From the NCBI GenBank assembly GCA_014804795.1, contig JAAUZC010000023.1, forward strand, positions 1-64,000: DNA of 64,000 nt, read 5' to 3'. This DNA comes from Lachnospiraceae bacterium. GTDB taxonomy: Bacteria; Bacillota; Clostridia; Lachnospirales; Lachnospiraceae. The notes under the pieces were generated by a model. The model saw only the letters and a program-made list of their open reading frames with translations, was not told the DNA's origin and searched no databases. Below, in pieces: positions 41,925-50,748 of this stretch. Position 1 is the first letter of the stretch. Every line of letters begins with the position of its first letter. The position numbers and the translations under genes were made by a program.

Positions 41925-43172
41925 TTATGATTCGCTGCACACCTGAAAAATATAAAATTTTAAATAATAAGATTCCTCCGCCGCCCAGAGAATCGGGTGA
42001 TCCGGCGCCTGGGTATGGAATTCCACCTGGCGCAGCCGTTTATGAGCGCCTCTTGCCGCTTCTCTGATTGTTTTTGCAAACAGTTCCTGTTCCATAAAAT
42101 GAGAGCAGGAGCAGGTCACAAGAAAACCGCCCTCTTTTACCAGTTTCATGCCCCGTAGATTAATTTCCCGATAGCCCTTTACCGCATTATTAGTCGCCTG
42201 TCTGGATTTCGTGAACGCGGGCGGATCTAAAATTACCACATCATACTGCTCGCCTTTATTCTCAAGCTCCGGCAACAGTTCAAACACGTCCGCACATTCA
42301 AAAGTCACTCTGTTCTCCAACCCGTTTAATTTTGCATTCTCCCTGGCCTGTGCTATCCCAAGTTCCGAGGCATCCACGCCGAGTACAGACTCTGCACCCG
42401 CTATGCCCGCATTCAGTGCAAAAGAACCTGTATGAGTAAAACAGTCCAGTACTCTTTTCCCGGGGCAGAGTTTCTGAATCGCCGCACGATTGTTTTTCTG
42501 ATCCAGGAAAAACCCCGTCTTCTGCCCATCCTGCACATCCACCTGATACCGAACACCGTTCTCCACAATTTCTACTTTTGTGTCAAAAGCTTCTCCGATA
42601 AAGCCTTTACAGCGTTCCATCCCTTCTTTCAGACGTACTTTCGCATCGCTGCGCTCATAGATTCCCCGGATATGGATGCCGTCTTCCGCAAGTACTTTTT
42701 TCAGATTCGTAAGCAACAGCGGCTTTAACCTGTCAATGCCAAGCGCCAGAGATTCCACCACGAGCACATTGGAAAATTTATCCACCACAAGTCCCGGCAG
42801 AAAATCCGCCTCGCCGAAAATCAGCCTGCAGCTTGACGTATCTATCACTCTTTTTCTGTACTCCCAGCAATCTCTCACCCTTTTTTCCAGAAACGCAGGC
42901 GTGATCCGGTTTTCCTTTCTGCGGGAAAGCATGCGGATCCTGATTTTAGAAGCACTGTTGATAAAGCCATAGCCCATAAAATATCCGTCAAAATCCTCCA
43001 CCGAAAGAATATCTCCGTCCTCAAAACCTCCTTTTATTTCTGCAATTTCATTGTCATAAATCCACAAGCCGCCTGCTTTTAAGCTGCGCCCTTCGCCCTT
43101 TTTTAAAATGGCCGTCGCAGGGCAGGAGAGGTCTGTGTCAGGTTTTAATGTTGTGATATCTATTTTATTCAT
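41925..43172 (-). CDS. Class I SAM-dependent rRNA methyltransferase, RlmI-like
   Basis: This 415-residue protein has an N-terminal PUA-like domain (about 10-80), an EEHMUD-type linker and a Rossmann methyltransferase domain. The SAM motif is DCFTHTGSFALNAG, the acidic loop is VLGVDASELGI, and the motif IV region is VVILDPPAF. This matches the RlmI/RlmK family of 23S rRNA m5C methyltransferases. It overlaps the AlkD-like gene by 4 bases (ATGA), so translation is coupled. Confidence 0.9.
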   Translation of the reverse strand: MNKIDITTLKPDTDLSCPATAILKKGEGRSLKAGGLWIYDNEIAEIKGGFEDGDILSVEDFDGYFMGYGFINSASKIRIRMLSRRKENRITPAFLEKRVRDCWEYRKRVIDTSSCRLIFGEADFLPGLVVDKFSNVLVVESLALGIDRLKPLLLTNLKKVLAEDGIHIRGIYERSDAKVRLKEGMERCKGFIGEAFDTKVEIVENGVRYQVDVQDGQKTGFFLDQKNNRAAIQKLCPGKRVLDCFTHTGSFALNAGIAGAESVLGVDASELGIAQARENAKLNGLENRVTFECADVFELLPELENKGEQYDVVILDPPAFTKSRQATNNAVKGYREINLRGMKLVKEGGFLVTCSCSHFMEQELFAKTIREAARGAHKRLRQVEFHTQAPDHPILWAAEESYYLKFYIFQVCSES

Positions 43173-43939
43173 TTTTCACTCCGATTCTTTATACGTTTCA
43201 CTTTCAATGCGGTCAGCTCCTCTTTCTGCTCTGCTGTCAGTCGGTAACTTTCCCGGCATTTCTGCACTGTTTTCGCATAAGTAAAGTCATCCAGTTGATT
43301 TTCCGGTGCGCTCATATATGCAAAGCTTTTTTCCCATTCTTTTACAAGACAAACGGAAAGCGCCCATGCCACCGCCATTTTTACATAATATCCTTCATGA
43401 TGTATCCCGTCAAAAATCTGCAGCAGCCTATCTATGTATTCCGGCGTCACATAGAAATCCATCAGCATCACTACGCCAAACCGCAGATCAAATTCTTTGT
43501 CAGAATGCAGGTAGGGCTGCAAAAATTCCCACATCGGCTCCGGCTGCTTTTTTGTCTGTTTTAAGCCCGCACAAAAACTGTCGCAGAGAGACCAGTTATC
43601 AATCAGGGCGACATACCTTTCAATATAAGGAAACAATTCTTCCAGTGTTGCTTTCATACAGCCGATCACCATGCCATAGAGCATCTGTTCCTCCATATAT
43701 TGTATTTCTTCCATCATGCATCCGCCGGCGTCCGTTTTCGCATTCGCAGCAAACAATGTATTTTCCAGGTATTCTTTTCCGTCTGTCTTCGCAATTTTTT
43801 TTGCAAGCTCTCTGATTTTCGGCAGGCGCACTCCCAGCATAACAGCTTCTCTTCCAAGGAGAGCACCCGAAAATTTCGCATATTCCGGTTCCGCCATGCC
43901 TTTTAATAATTCCTGTACTTTTTCCTTTGTATATTCCAT
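43169..43939 (-). CDS. DNA alkylation repair protein, AlkD-like
   Basis: This 256-residue HEAT-like repeat protein is of the AlkC/AlkD glycosylase family, which removes bulky or charged alkylated purines. The region VALIDNWSLCDSFCAG carries the expected Trp and Asp pair of the active site. The N-terminal GVRLPKIRELAKKI segment is typical. It starts the two-gene unit with the RlmI-like gene. About 255 bases without a gene separate it from tRNA-Pro, containing the tRNA promoter. Confidence 0.9.
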   Translation of the reverse strand: MEYTKEKVQELLKGMAEPEYAKFSGALLGREAVMLGVRLPKIRELAKKIAKTDGKEYLENTLFAANAKTDAGGCMMEEIQYMEEQMLYGMVIGCMKATLEELFPYIERYVALIDNWSLCDSFCAGLKQTKKQPEPMWEFLQPYLHSDKEFDLRFGVVMLMDFYVTPEYIDRLLQIFDGIHHEGYYVKMAVAWALSVCLVKEWEKSFAYMSAPENQLDDFTYAKTVQKCRESYRLTAEQKEELTALKVKRIKNRSEK

Positions 43940-44117
43940 ATATGCCCTCTTCTTTCTCTGCGCTTTGTATAGTATAGCATATCCGGAATATATATGGGAA
44001 GTCTTGAAGAAAATCCGGTAACATTTGAACGGTTGCAGTATTTTCCGCGTCTCAGAACTTTTATCCTATTTCAGAAGTTTATTTCCAAATTTCAGTGAAT
44101 TTCTACCCAATTCAGTC

Positions 44118-44147
44118 TTGACAATCATACCCCAAATACTGTATTAT
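44118..44147 (+). promoter_or_regulatory. Promoter of tRNA-Pro
   Basis: TTGACA (44118-44123) and TATTAT (44142-44147) are separated by 18 bases. They lie 50 bases upstream of the mature tRNA. Confidence 0.7.
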
Positions 44148-44196
44148 CATAGTTGTTGCAAAGATAGTAATTATTTTCTCAAAAATAATTTCATAT

Positions 44197-44270
44197 CGGC
44201 GCGTGGCTCAGCTTGGTAGAGCGCTGCGTTCGGGACGCAGAGGTCGCAGGTTCAAATCCTGTCGCGCCGA
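44197..44270 (+). tRNA. tRNA-Pro (anticodon CGG)
   Basis: The acceptor CGGCGCG pairs with CGCGCCG, with discriminator A. The D-arm is GGCTCAGCTTGGTAGAGCGC, the anticodon loop is TTCGGGA (anticodon CGG), and the T-loop is GGTTCAAATCC. A terminator follows seven bases later. Confidence 0.96.
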
Positions 44271-44276
44271 CTGCCG

Positions 44277-44299
44277 GAAGCCTTGATTTTGGGGGCTTC
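44277..44299 (+). terminator. Terminator of tRNA-Pro
   Basis: GAAGCC (44277-44282) pairs with GGCTTC (44294-44299), followed by TGTTTTTTT. Confidence 0.8.
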
Positions 44300-44323
44300 T
44301 GTTTTTTTATGTCTAAAAAAGAG

Positions 44324-44361
44324 GAATCCCTCAACTGTGATGCGACACGGTTGGGGGATTC
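44324..44361 (-). terminator. Terminator of the minus-strand relic cluster
   Basis: GAATCCCCCAAC and GTTGAGGGATTC (minus-strand reading) form a 12-bp stem with one wobble, then CTCTTTTTTAG. Nearly the same hairpin stands at 57208-57242 behind the MetQ gene. Confidence 0.75.
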
Positions 44362-44404
44362 GATTCTTTGTCCGCATGGACTTATAGGTTCTTTTTGCCG
44401 GAAA

Positions 44405-44618
44405 AACGTCCTTTACCTTTTCTTTCTCTTTTACAGTTTTGGATATGTCGTTCATGCAGTGATACATCACATCGGCATCCTTCAGCACTTCATCCATCGG
44501 CTCGTCGATAACCTGTTTATCATCATGATGGTAAATGGCAGAACAGATGATTTCCGATATTCTCCATGTCTTCTAACTTCCGGTCTACACATCCCCTTAA
44601 TTCTTTTAAGCGTCCCAT
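44405..44618 (-). pseudogene. Frameshifted HD-domain protein relic
   Basis: A good ribosome site (GGGGAG) leads to ATG at 44618 and MGRLKELRGCVDRKLEDMEN, which stops after 31 codons. In another frame the sequence continues SEIICSAIYHHDDKQVIDEP, then MDEVLKDADVMYHCMND. The AIYHHDDK and LKDADV pieces are typical of HD-domain phosphohydrolases, and the two halves join if one indel is repaired. The reading frame then runs on without a natural end into the tRNA-Pro flank. I read it as a decayed, truncated HD gene. It could instead be two short unrelated ORFs. Confidence 0.55.
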
Positions 44619-44642
44619 GTTTCTCCCCTTCCTCAACTAAGT

Positions 44643-44807
44643 TCATATTTCCTCAGCCATGCACACCCCGTAAGACACTCCTTTTTTGTTCAGTGCATCC
44701 GTCACCTGATCTATCGCTGTATCTTCGTCTATGGCAAGCACTTTATCATGGTATATTTCCCTGTCATCCTCTTTTGAAAATACTGTCACATCATAAACAG
44801 GCGGCAT
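44643..44807 (-). CDS. Small 54-residue protein, unknown function
   Basis: ATG at 44807 follows AAAGGAGTATAAAGAGAT, a strong ribosome site located just past the NUDIX stop codon. The product starts MPPVYDVTVFSKEDDREIYH and ends in YGVCMAEEI. It is acidic and soluble, with no motif that I recognise. The site and spacing suggest real translation, coupled to the NUDIX gene upstream. Confidence 0.5.
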   Translation of the reverse strand: MPPVYDVTVFSKEDDREIYHDKVLAIDEDTAIDQVTDALNKKGVSYGVCMAEEI

Positions 44808-44826
44808 ATCTCTTTATACTCCTTTA

Positions 44827-45297
44827 TCACAAAGCCCTGTTGTTCAAAATACTTTCTATAAGTGTTTCCCCTTTATACTGCAGCTTCAGCGAAAAAAACG
44901 GCTCCTCCTGCTCCAACAGCCGAAAGAATATCCTGTCGCCCTCCCATATAGGGAGACTGTAAACTGCCGACTTATCCACCCACTCGAGAACTCCTTCACT
45001 GCATTCCCCAATGTTTCCCTCATATCCTGTCGCAGTATAAAGAAACATATACTCTGTCTGCCACCTGTCCGACACAAATGTAATGATTCCCCTGAGCCGG
45101 TATTCTGTAAGTCTAAGGCCTGTTTCCTCAGAAACTTCCCTGCACAGACATTCCTCTGGTGACTCACCGTCCTCAAAATGACCGCCAATCCCAATCCATT
45201 TATCCTGGTTCATGTCATTTTCTTTTTTGACTCTGTGCAGCATAAGATATCTGTCGTCTTTTTCTATGTAGCATAAAGTTGTCATTTTACACTTCAT
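44827..45297 (-). CDS. NUDIX hydrolase
   Basis: This 156-residue hydrolase has the Nudix box, with GGHFEDGESPEE followed by CREVSEETGL, in full. The N-terminus MTTLCYIEKDDRYLMLHRVK and later EWVDKSAVYSLPIWEGDR are typical of the MutT/8-oxo-dGTP diphosphatase branch of Firmicutes. The start has GAGGATGGGAAA upstream. It follows an antitoxin remnant and precedes the 54-residue ORF. It is the one clearly intact gene in a decayed stretch. Confidence 0.9.
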   Translation of the reverse strand: MKCKMTTLCYIEKDDRYLMLHRVKKENDMNQDKWIGIGGHFEDGESPEECLCREVSEETGLRLTEYRLRGIITFVSDRWQTEYMFLYTATGYEGNIGECSEGVLEWVDKSAVYSLPIWEGDRIFFRLLEQEEPFFSLKLQYKGETLIESILNNRAL

Positions 45298-45308
45298 TTT
45301 CCCATCCT

Positions 45309-45511
45309 CTAATATATAGCTGCCCTGTCTGCCTCATCCAATGCGGCTTCCACCCTCTCTGTTAATCGCGAGTACATCTCCAAACTGAGCACTACCATAG
45401 AACCATATCCGTTTTTTGTAAGGTACACAGGCTCTCCCTCATTCACAATCTTCTCAGCAAGAAATATTACAGCATCTCTTCTTTATCTTTTATTTTCACT
45501 GGATACCGCAT
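45309..45511 (-). pseudogene. Phd/YefM antitoxin remnant
   Basis: The minus strand encodes EPVYLTKNGYGSMVVLSLEM followed by YSRLTERVEAALDEADRAA and a stop at 45309. This is the core of Phd/YefM antitoxins. In this frame an in-frame TAA lies upstream and no good start exists. A short ATG frame (from 45511, MRYPVKIKDKEEM) stops after 14 codons, so a frameshift or deletion has removed the proper N-terminus. No RelE/Doc toxin follows. Confidence 0.6.
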
Positions 45512-45520
45512 TAGTAATTC

Positions 45521-45943
45521 TCAAAGCAACCGATACGGCTGTTCATCCTCTTCTATCTTCGGAAACCGCCCCATTTTTTCCTAAAAACGGTTATCCGTAT
45601 TGTCATCATTACACTGGCTGACCTCGCCAATCAGCACAGATCCCGTCCCTTCTTCCACATTAAAATCATGATGCAGCCCCGGCTCTTTATCCAAATCTTC
45701 CTCTTTTGTAGAATTATAAACCGTGATTAAAAGATTGCCGTTTCTGATTGTAATCAGGGAAAACCCGATTTTTGTAAAATCCCCCATCCCGTAATCCGTA
45801 ATATCCCAGCCTAACATATTCTCCCTGACCTCATCATAATCATGCCCTTTTTCCTGCCATTCCTCGGGCGTAAAATCACAAAACGGCGGCAGTGCAAAGC
45901 GGTACTCCTTTATCATCTGCTCCATTTCTTTTAAATTTGTCAC
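45521..45943 (-). pseudogene. D-lyxose ketol-isomerase pseudogene
   Basis: The ORF reads FALPPFCDFTPEEWQEKGHD and ENMLGWDITDYGMGDFTKIG, which is D-lyxose/D-mannose isomerase. From ITIRNGN it jumps to LLITVYNSTKEEDLDKEP; the family's segment between, which carries the metal-binding HxH and Glu, is missing. After EVSQCNDDNTDNRF a TAG occurs. The same frame continues EKMGRFPKIEEDEQPYRLL to a TGA where the family has Cys-Asn-Glu-Tyr. An internal deletion and two nonsense codons make it inactive. Confidence 0.85.
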
Positions 45944-46222
45944 TCACCTAATATGCAAACATGCTCATCATTTCGTATAGGAACTCAGGCAGAAATATAT
46001 CAAAAATCCTCCAGAAGACATGACTGCAAAACTGGTCAAGAAATGCCCGCCTCTGGTGGGTTATTTTATTTCATGATTCCTTCGGTAGGAGGAATTTCCT
46101 ATAAGACAAAAACACAGCTATGAGTTTCCTCCAATACCTGTCCTTTTGCCAGAGAAAAGTTTTATCTCATACTTGCTACCATCATATAAAGCATCCTGAC
46201 CGTGAGATTTTACATAGGATAT

Positions 46223-46912
46223 TCATCCACCCATTCGAAACCAAACTCCTTTTTCTTTATAAAAATCTCCTATATTATCAGCTTTTTCCTCTAAAGCCTT
46301 GCCCTCTTGAGGAATTTTTTTTACAACTACTTTTCTCTCTATTCTCCATCCCAAAAAGTATATGCATCCGCTTAAAATAAAGGCTCCTATCCCCCCAATT
46401 CCGGCCTGGTTCAAATTCTGATGCAGCACACCAAAGATGATCAACAGCAAAGCTGTTATCTCCTGCAAAATAAAACCTGACATACAGGATTTCTCCAATG
46501 CAATATGTGTTATTTTATATTCCCGGATTGTCAACATCTTCTCCTGTTTAAGCGAAAAAACCCTTATTATGGAGATAATATTCCACAATATAAAAAACAG
46601 GCTGAACATTTGTACGATTGCCACATACCACACAAGGTTACCCGGTGTATTGCGGGAGGCTCCGTACAAGTATAGACACATCCCGAAACATCCTAAAACA
46701 CAATGCATTATTTTCCATTTCCACAAGTTCGCTTTATCAAAAAACATCTCATAATAGTCACCTGTATAAACACGTTCTACCTTTACTTTTCCATCGGACA
46801 TCCTCACAACACGTTCCGACCAGTCCTCAAAATATTGATGATAAAAACGACTATGATATCCGCTTTCGCTCGTATTTTTCTCATTAAATAAATTTTGCTT
46901 TTTCAGACTCAT
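46223..46912 (-). CDS. Membrane protein coupled to oppF, unknown function
   Basis: This 229-residue protein starts at 46912, overlapping the oppF stop by 3-4 bases (ATGA). Residues 1-60 are soluble (YHSRFYHQYFEDWSERVV). About four hydrophobic segments lie between residues 75 and 205, and the tail is charged (KADNIGDFYKEKGVW). I do not recognise a family. The overlap implies co-translation as the last gene of the peptide transporter operon. About 280 bases without a gene follow downstream. Confidence 0.65.
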   Translation of the reverse strand: MSLKKQNLFNEKNTSESGYHSRFYHQYFEDWSERVVRMSDGKVKVERVYTGDYYEMFFDKANLWKWKIMHCVLGCFGMCLYLYGASRNTPGNLVWYVAIVQMFSLFFILWNIISIIRVFSLKQEKMLTIREYKITHIALEKSCMSGFILQEITALLLIIFGVLHQNLNQAGIGGIGAFILSGCIYFLGWRIERKVVVKKIPQEGKALEEKADNIGDFYKEKGVWFRMGG

Positions 46913-47874
46913 AATGCATTGATTTCTCTCACACGACAGCACTGTACATAGTGCCCCGGTGATACTTCCTCCAATACCTGCGGCTGACTGCACTCTTCTT
47001 TTGCATAGGGACAGCGCGCCGCAAAACGACATCCCGGTTTTGGATTGATAGGACTGGTAATCTCCCCTCTTAAAGTAATCCGTTTTGTCTGATTTTTCAA
47101 ATCGACGGAGGGAATTGCAGACAAAAGTGCTTTTGTATATGGATGATACTGTGTTTCAAACAACTCTTCTGTCTCGCTCTTTTCCACTAATTGTCCAAGA
47201 TACATGACACAAACACTATTGGAAATATGTCTTACTACAGAAAGATCATGGGTAACGAACATATACGCCATACCCATCTGCTCTTGTAAATCCATTAGAA
47301 GATTCAACACCTGTGCCTGAATAGACACATCCAGCGCACTCACAGGTTCATCACATACAATAAATTCCGGATTGAGTGCCAGGGCACGCGCAATACAGAC
47401 CCTTTGTCTGCGTCCACCATCCAGTTCATGAGGATAACTGCGCCTGAGCCGTTCATCAATTCCGACAAGTTCCATCAGCCTCTCCGCCTCATCCTGCATC
47501 TCGGATTTTGACGTAAATCTCCCCGAATTTTTAAGAGGTTCCATAACAGTACTTTCAATCGTCTTTCGTGGATTCAGCGAAGAATATGGATCCTGAAAAA
47601 CAATCTGCATCTTCTCTCTGACCTTTTTTAAGGCGCGGCCAGAAAGATGGGAAACATCCTGTCCCCCCAGTAATATCTCTCCGTCTGTAGGTTCCTGCAG
47701 CCGTATAATGTTTCTTCCAAGGGTACTCTTCCCACAGCCCGATTCTCCAACAACCCCAAGCGTTTCTCCTCTGGAAATGGTAAAAGAAACATCGTCAACT
47801 GCATGATTCACTCCGGCTGGCACTTTAAAATATTTCTTTAAATGTCTTACTTCAATCAATAGATTCTCATTCAC
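46909..47874 (-). CDS. oppF: Oligopeptide ABC transporter ATPase OppF
   Basis: This ABC ATPase has 321 residues. The start is GTG at 47874 (AGGGCAGAAAGA upstream), overlapping the oppD stop. The Walker A motif GESGCGKSTLGR and Walker B region ALNPEFIVCDEP are intact. The signature reads HELDGGRRQRVCIARAL, with LDGGR in place of the usual LSGGQ, a notable change. The C-terminal oligopeptide-transporter extension (CRFAARCPYAKEEC) is present. Confidence 0.9.
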   Translation of the reverse strand: MNENLLIEVRHLKKYFKVPAGVNHAVDDVSFTISRGETLGVVGESGCGKSTLGRNIIRLQEPTDGEILLGGQDVSHLSGRALKKVREKMQIVFQDPYSSLNPRKTIESTVMEPLKNSGRFTSKSEMQDEAERLMELVGIDERLRRSYPHELDGGRRQRVCIARALALNPEFIVCDEPVSALDVSIQAQVLNLLMDLQEQMGMAYMFVTHDLSVVRHISNSVCVMYLGQLVEKSETEELFETQYHPYTKALLSAIPSVDLKNQTKRITLRGEITSPINPKPGCRFAARCPYAKEECSQPQVLEEVSPGHYVQCCRVREINAL

Positions 47875-48838
47875 TCTTTCTGCCCTCCCATATACATCTG
47901 CAAAAATGATTCGGTGCAATCTCACGATTTTCCACAGACTGTCCGCACTTTTCCATAGCATAGGGGCATCTGGGACGGAATGGACAGCCTTCTGCCACAA
48001 CTGTAGGGTCCGGGGGCATACCGTCAATGGGCTTCAGCCTTTTCTTTCCAATACTCATCTCCGGTAATGATGCAAACAGCCCTAATGTATAGGGATGAAG
48101 CGGATGCATAAATATTTCCTCTTTTTTTCCGTATTCTACAATCTGACCGGCATAAATAACCGCAACCTCATCACAGGTTTGCGCAACAACGCCCAGATCA
48201 TGCGTGATCAGAATCATAGCCGTATTATATTTTTCTTTTAACGCGTTGATCAAATCCAGCACCTGTGCCTGAATTGTCACATCCAAAGCAGTTGTCGGTT
48301 CATCCGCCAAAATCAGTTCCGGATTACAGGCAAGCGCCATTGCAATTACGACTCGCTGCTTCATTCCACCTGAAAACTGATGAGGATATTCCACATAACG
48401 TTCTGCCGGAATGCCCACTGTTTCCAGCATTTCTCCTGCTTTCTTCATCCCTTCCTGCCTGCTGCAGTCTGTATGAAGCTTTATCACTTCCAATATCTGA
48501 TCTCCCACTGTCATCAGAGGATTTAGCGCCGTCATAGGATCCTGGAAGATCATTGCGATTTTTTCTCCGCGTACATCTCCCATTTCTGACTCTGATTTTT
48601 TCAGCAGATCTTCATTTTCAAATAGAATCTCACCCCGAAGTATTCTTGCCGGTGGATCGGGAAGAATACGCATGATTGCTTTGGCAATCGTTGTCTTTCC
48701 TGCACCTGTCTCGCCTACAAGCCCTAATGTTTTTCCTTTTTCCAACTGTAGAGATACCCCATTCACCGCATGCACTACTTTGCGGTTTTGCGAATAGACA
48801 ATTTCCAAATCATTAATTTTAAGCAGCGGTTCTGTCAT
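47867..48838 (-). CDS. oppD: Oligopeptide ABC transporter ATPase OppD
   Basis: This ABC ATPase has 323 residues, with the start at 48838 behind AGGAGGAAGAGAAA. It has Walker A GETGAGKTTIAKA, signature QFSGGMKQRVVIAMAL and Walker B LILADEPTTALD, and the C-terminal Cys-rich region CPFRPRCPYAMEKC. It pairs with OppF to power peptide import. Confidence 0.93.
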   Translation of the reverse strand: MTEPLLKINDLEIVYSQNRKVVHAVNGVSLQLEKGKTLGLVGETGAGKTTIAKAIMRILPDPPARILRGEILFENEDLLKKSESEMGDVRGEKIAMIFQDPMTALNPLMTVGDQILEVIKLHTDCSRQEGMKKAGEMLETVGIPAERYVEYPHQFSGGMKQRVVIAMALACNPELILADEPTTALDVTIQAQVLDLINALKEKYNTAMILITHDLGVVAQTCDEVAVIYAGQIVEYGKKEEIFMHPLHPYTLGLFASLPEMSIGKKRLKPIDGMPPDPTVVAEGCPFRPRCPYAMEKCGQSVENREIAPNHFCRCIWEGRKSE

Positions 48839-48854
48839 TTTCTCTTCCTCCTGT

Positions 48855-49721
48855 TTAGTCCCGCAGTTTTGGGTCCAGTGCATCCCGCAATCCATCCCCC
48901 AGCAAATTAATCCCAAATACAACCAGTGCGATTGCAATACCGGGAACCAGGATCAAATGCGGATAAACATATACGTAAGTTTTTCCATCTGCCAGCATAG
49001 CTCCCCACTCCGGATCCGGCGGTTGTATTCCCAGACCTATATAAGATAGAGATGCGGCCATAGCAATAGCACTTCCTATCCCCATTGTTGTGTTTACGAT
49101 CATAGGCTGTATTACATTCGGCAGCAAGTGTTGAAACATTACAACTGTTTTGGAGCAGTTAATGGAAATAGCCGCTTCAATGTATTCCTTTGTCCTTTCA
49201 GAAAGAATCTGACCGCGCACCATTCGCATCCCATTTGGAATATTTCCGACAGAAAGTGCCAACACAGTCGCAAAAAATCCGGAACCAAGCACTGCTGATA
49301 TCAAAATACAGAGCATCAAACTTGGCAGGGCGCTCCAGACATCCATAATGCGCATAAGCATCATCTCTGTCTTCCCCCCGAAATATCCGGCAATACATCC
49401 GATGACAGTTCCAAGTACCGCTCCGAACAAAGCGGTGACCAGTCCCAATGCCAGAGAATATCTTCCACCATAAAGAAGTCTGGTCAACATATCTCTACCC
49501 ATAGTATCACAGCCAAGCCAGTGCTTTGCACTGGGACCCGCATATATGGAAGACAGATCAATTTCGTTTATTCCATAAGGGCTGAAAAACGGTCCTATCA
49601 AACATAAAAGTACAATCAAAACGAGCAGTCCAATTCCCAACTTGGAACTCCAGCTTTTTTGCAGACGATATAAAAATTCTCCGGCCACCTGCATTTTTTT
49701 GTTCTTAGAAAAATTTTGCAT
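48855..49721 (-). CDS. oppC: Oligopeptide ABC transporter permease OppC
   Basis: This 288-residue permease has an N-terminal helix with a short cytoplasmic leader, a large loop and five further membrane helices. The EAA loop (EAAISINCSKTVVMFQHLLP) is intact. The sequence GCDTMGRDMLTRLLYGGR is typical of the OppC/DppC family. It lies four bases after oppB. Confidence 0.93.
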   Translation of the reverse strand: MQNFSKNKKMQVAGEFLYRLQKSWSSKLGIGLLVLIVLLCLIGPFFSPYGINEIDLSSIYAGPSAKHWLGCDTMGRDMLTRLLYGGRYSLALGLVTALFGAVLGTVIGCIAGYFGGKTEMMLMRIMDVWSALPSLMLCILISAVLGSGFFATVLALSVGNIPNGMRMVRGQILSERTKEYIEAAISINCSKTVVMFQHLLPNVIQPMIVNTTMGIGSAIAMAASLSYIGLGIQPPDPEWGAMLADGKTYVYVYPHLILVPGIAIALVVFGINLLGDGLRDALDPKLRD

Positions 49722-49725
49722 GATA

Positions 49726-50673
49726 CTATTTCCCCCCCTTCTTCCGAGAATACTGCGCCTTAATGCGCGGATCTAAAACAGCATAAGCCAAATCCATGAC
49801 CAGCATGACTATTGATGTAAAGATTGCAAAAAAGACAATACAACTCCTCACGATCGGCTGATCTCTCTGCTGTATTCCGACAAGAAGATATGCCCCTACG
49901 CCTGGTATGGAAAAAATACTTTCTATTACAGGACTTCCTCCGATCAGCATGGCAAGTCCACCGCTGACACCTGTAATAATAGGCATCATTGCATTCGGGA
50001 ACATATGACGTCGTACAATAACACCCTCTTTCTGCCCCTTTGCCCTGGCGGTTGTGACAAAATCTGCGCGAATGACCTCAAGCATACTGGAGCGCGCCTG
50101 TCTTGCATTAATGGCGATACCGGCCAGCGCAGTACTTATGATCGGCAGAATGTAACTTTGCATGGAATCAATTCCATAGGGAGGCAGCAGTCCCAATTTC
50201 AACGAAAATACCAGAACAAGTATCATTGCCACAAAAAAATCCGGACAACTGATAAATACCATTGCAATTACCATTGTCAAAGAATCCTGCCACTTTCCTT
50301 CATGAACGGCCGCAAAGATACCAAGCAGAGTACCGATTATAACATTCAGTGCCATACCGCTTAATCCGATAAACAGCGTTCTGGGAAGCCTCACGGCCAG
50401 TTCTTTCTGTACCGGCGTCCGAAACACCCAGCTTGTGCCCAGATCAAAATGCAAAAAAGTATCCACGAGATAATTTTTTAATTGTATAATATAAGGCAGA
50501 TCGATTCCCAGTTCATGCCGCTTTGCTGCAATATATTCTTCCGTTGCCTGTGTCCCCAGTAAAAGTCTCGCAGGATCTCCCGGCATCAGGTACATCAGGG
50601 TAAAGGCCACAATAGCCGCACTTATAACGATTATGATCATCCACAGACATCGTTTTAAAATATACCTACCCAT
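49726..50673 (-). CDS. oppB: Oligopeptide ABC transporter permease OppB
   Basis: This 315-residue permease has six membrane helices and the OppB/DppB signature LMPGDPARLLLG near residue 30, and the EAA loop VTTARAKGQKEGVIVRRHMF. AAAGGAG precedes the start. It lies about 75 bases downstream of oppA in the same operon. Confidence 0.93.
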   Translation of the reverse strand: MGRYILKRCLWMIIIVISAAIVAFTLMYLMPGDPARLLLGTQATEEYIAAKRHELGIDLPYIIQLKNYLVDTFLHFDLGTSWVFRTPVQKELAVRLPRTLFIGLSGMALNVIIGTLLGIFAAVHEGKWQDSLTMVIAMVFISCPDFFVAMILVLVFSLKLGLLPPYGIDSMQSYILPIISTALAGIAINARQARSSMLEVIRADFVTTARAKGQKEGVIVRRHMFPNAMMPIITGVSGGLAMLIGGSPVIESIFSIPGVGAYLLVGIQQRDQPIVRSCIVFFAIFTSIVMLVMDLAYAVLDPRIKAQYSRKKGGK

Positions 50674-50748
50674 AAATTCATTCTCCTTTAGTTCGCAAAG
50701 GAGAAACGAGGCATAAAAGTCTGCCTCGTTTACCCCATGTGTCCATTA

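Noticed and set aside
44213-44962. Long plus-strand open frame of about 250 codons starting in tRNA-Pro
   Set aside because: It overlaps the tRNA, two terminators and the minus-strand genes, has no ribosome site and encodes no recognisable domain.
45944-46222. Hidden gene in the 280-base gap before the Opp membrane protein
   Set aside because: Both strands show only short frames; some weak hairpins, nothing that I can assign.
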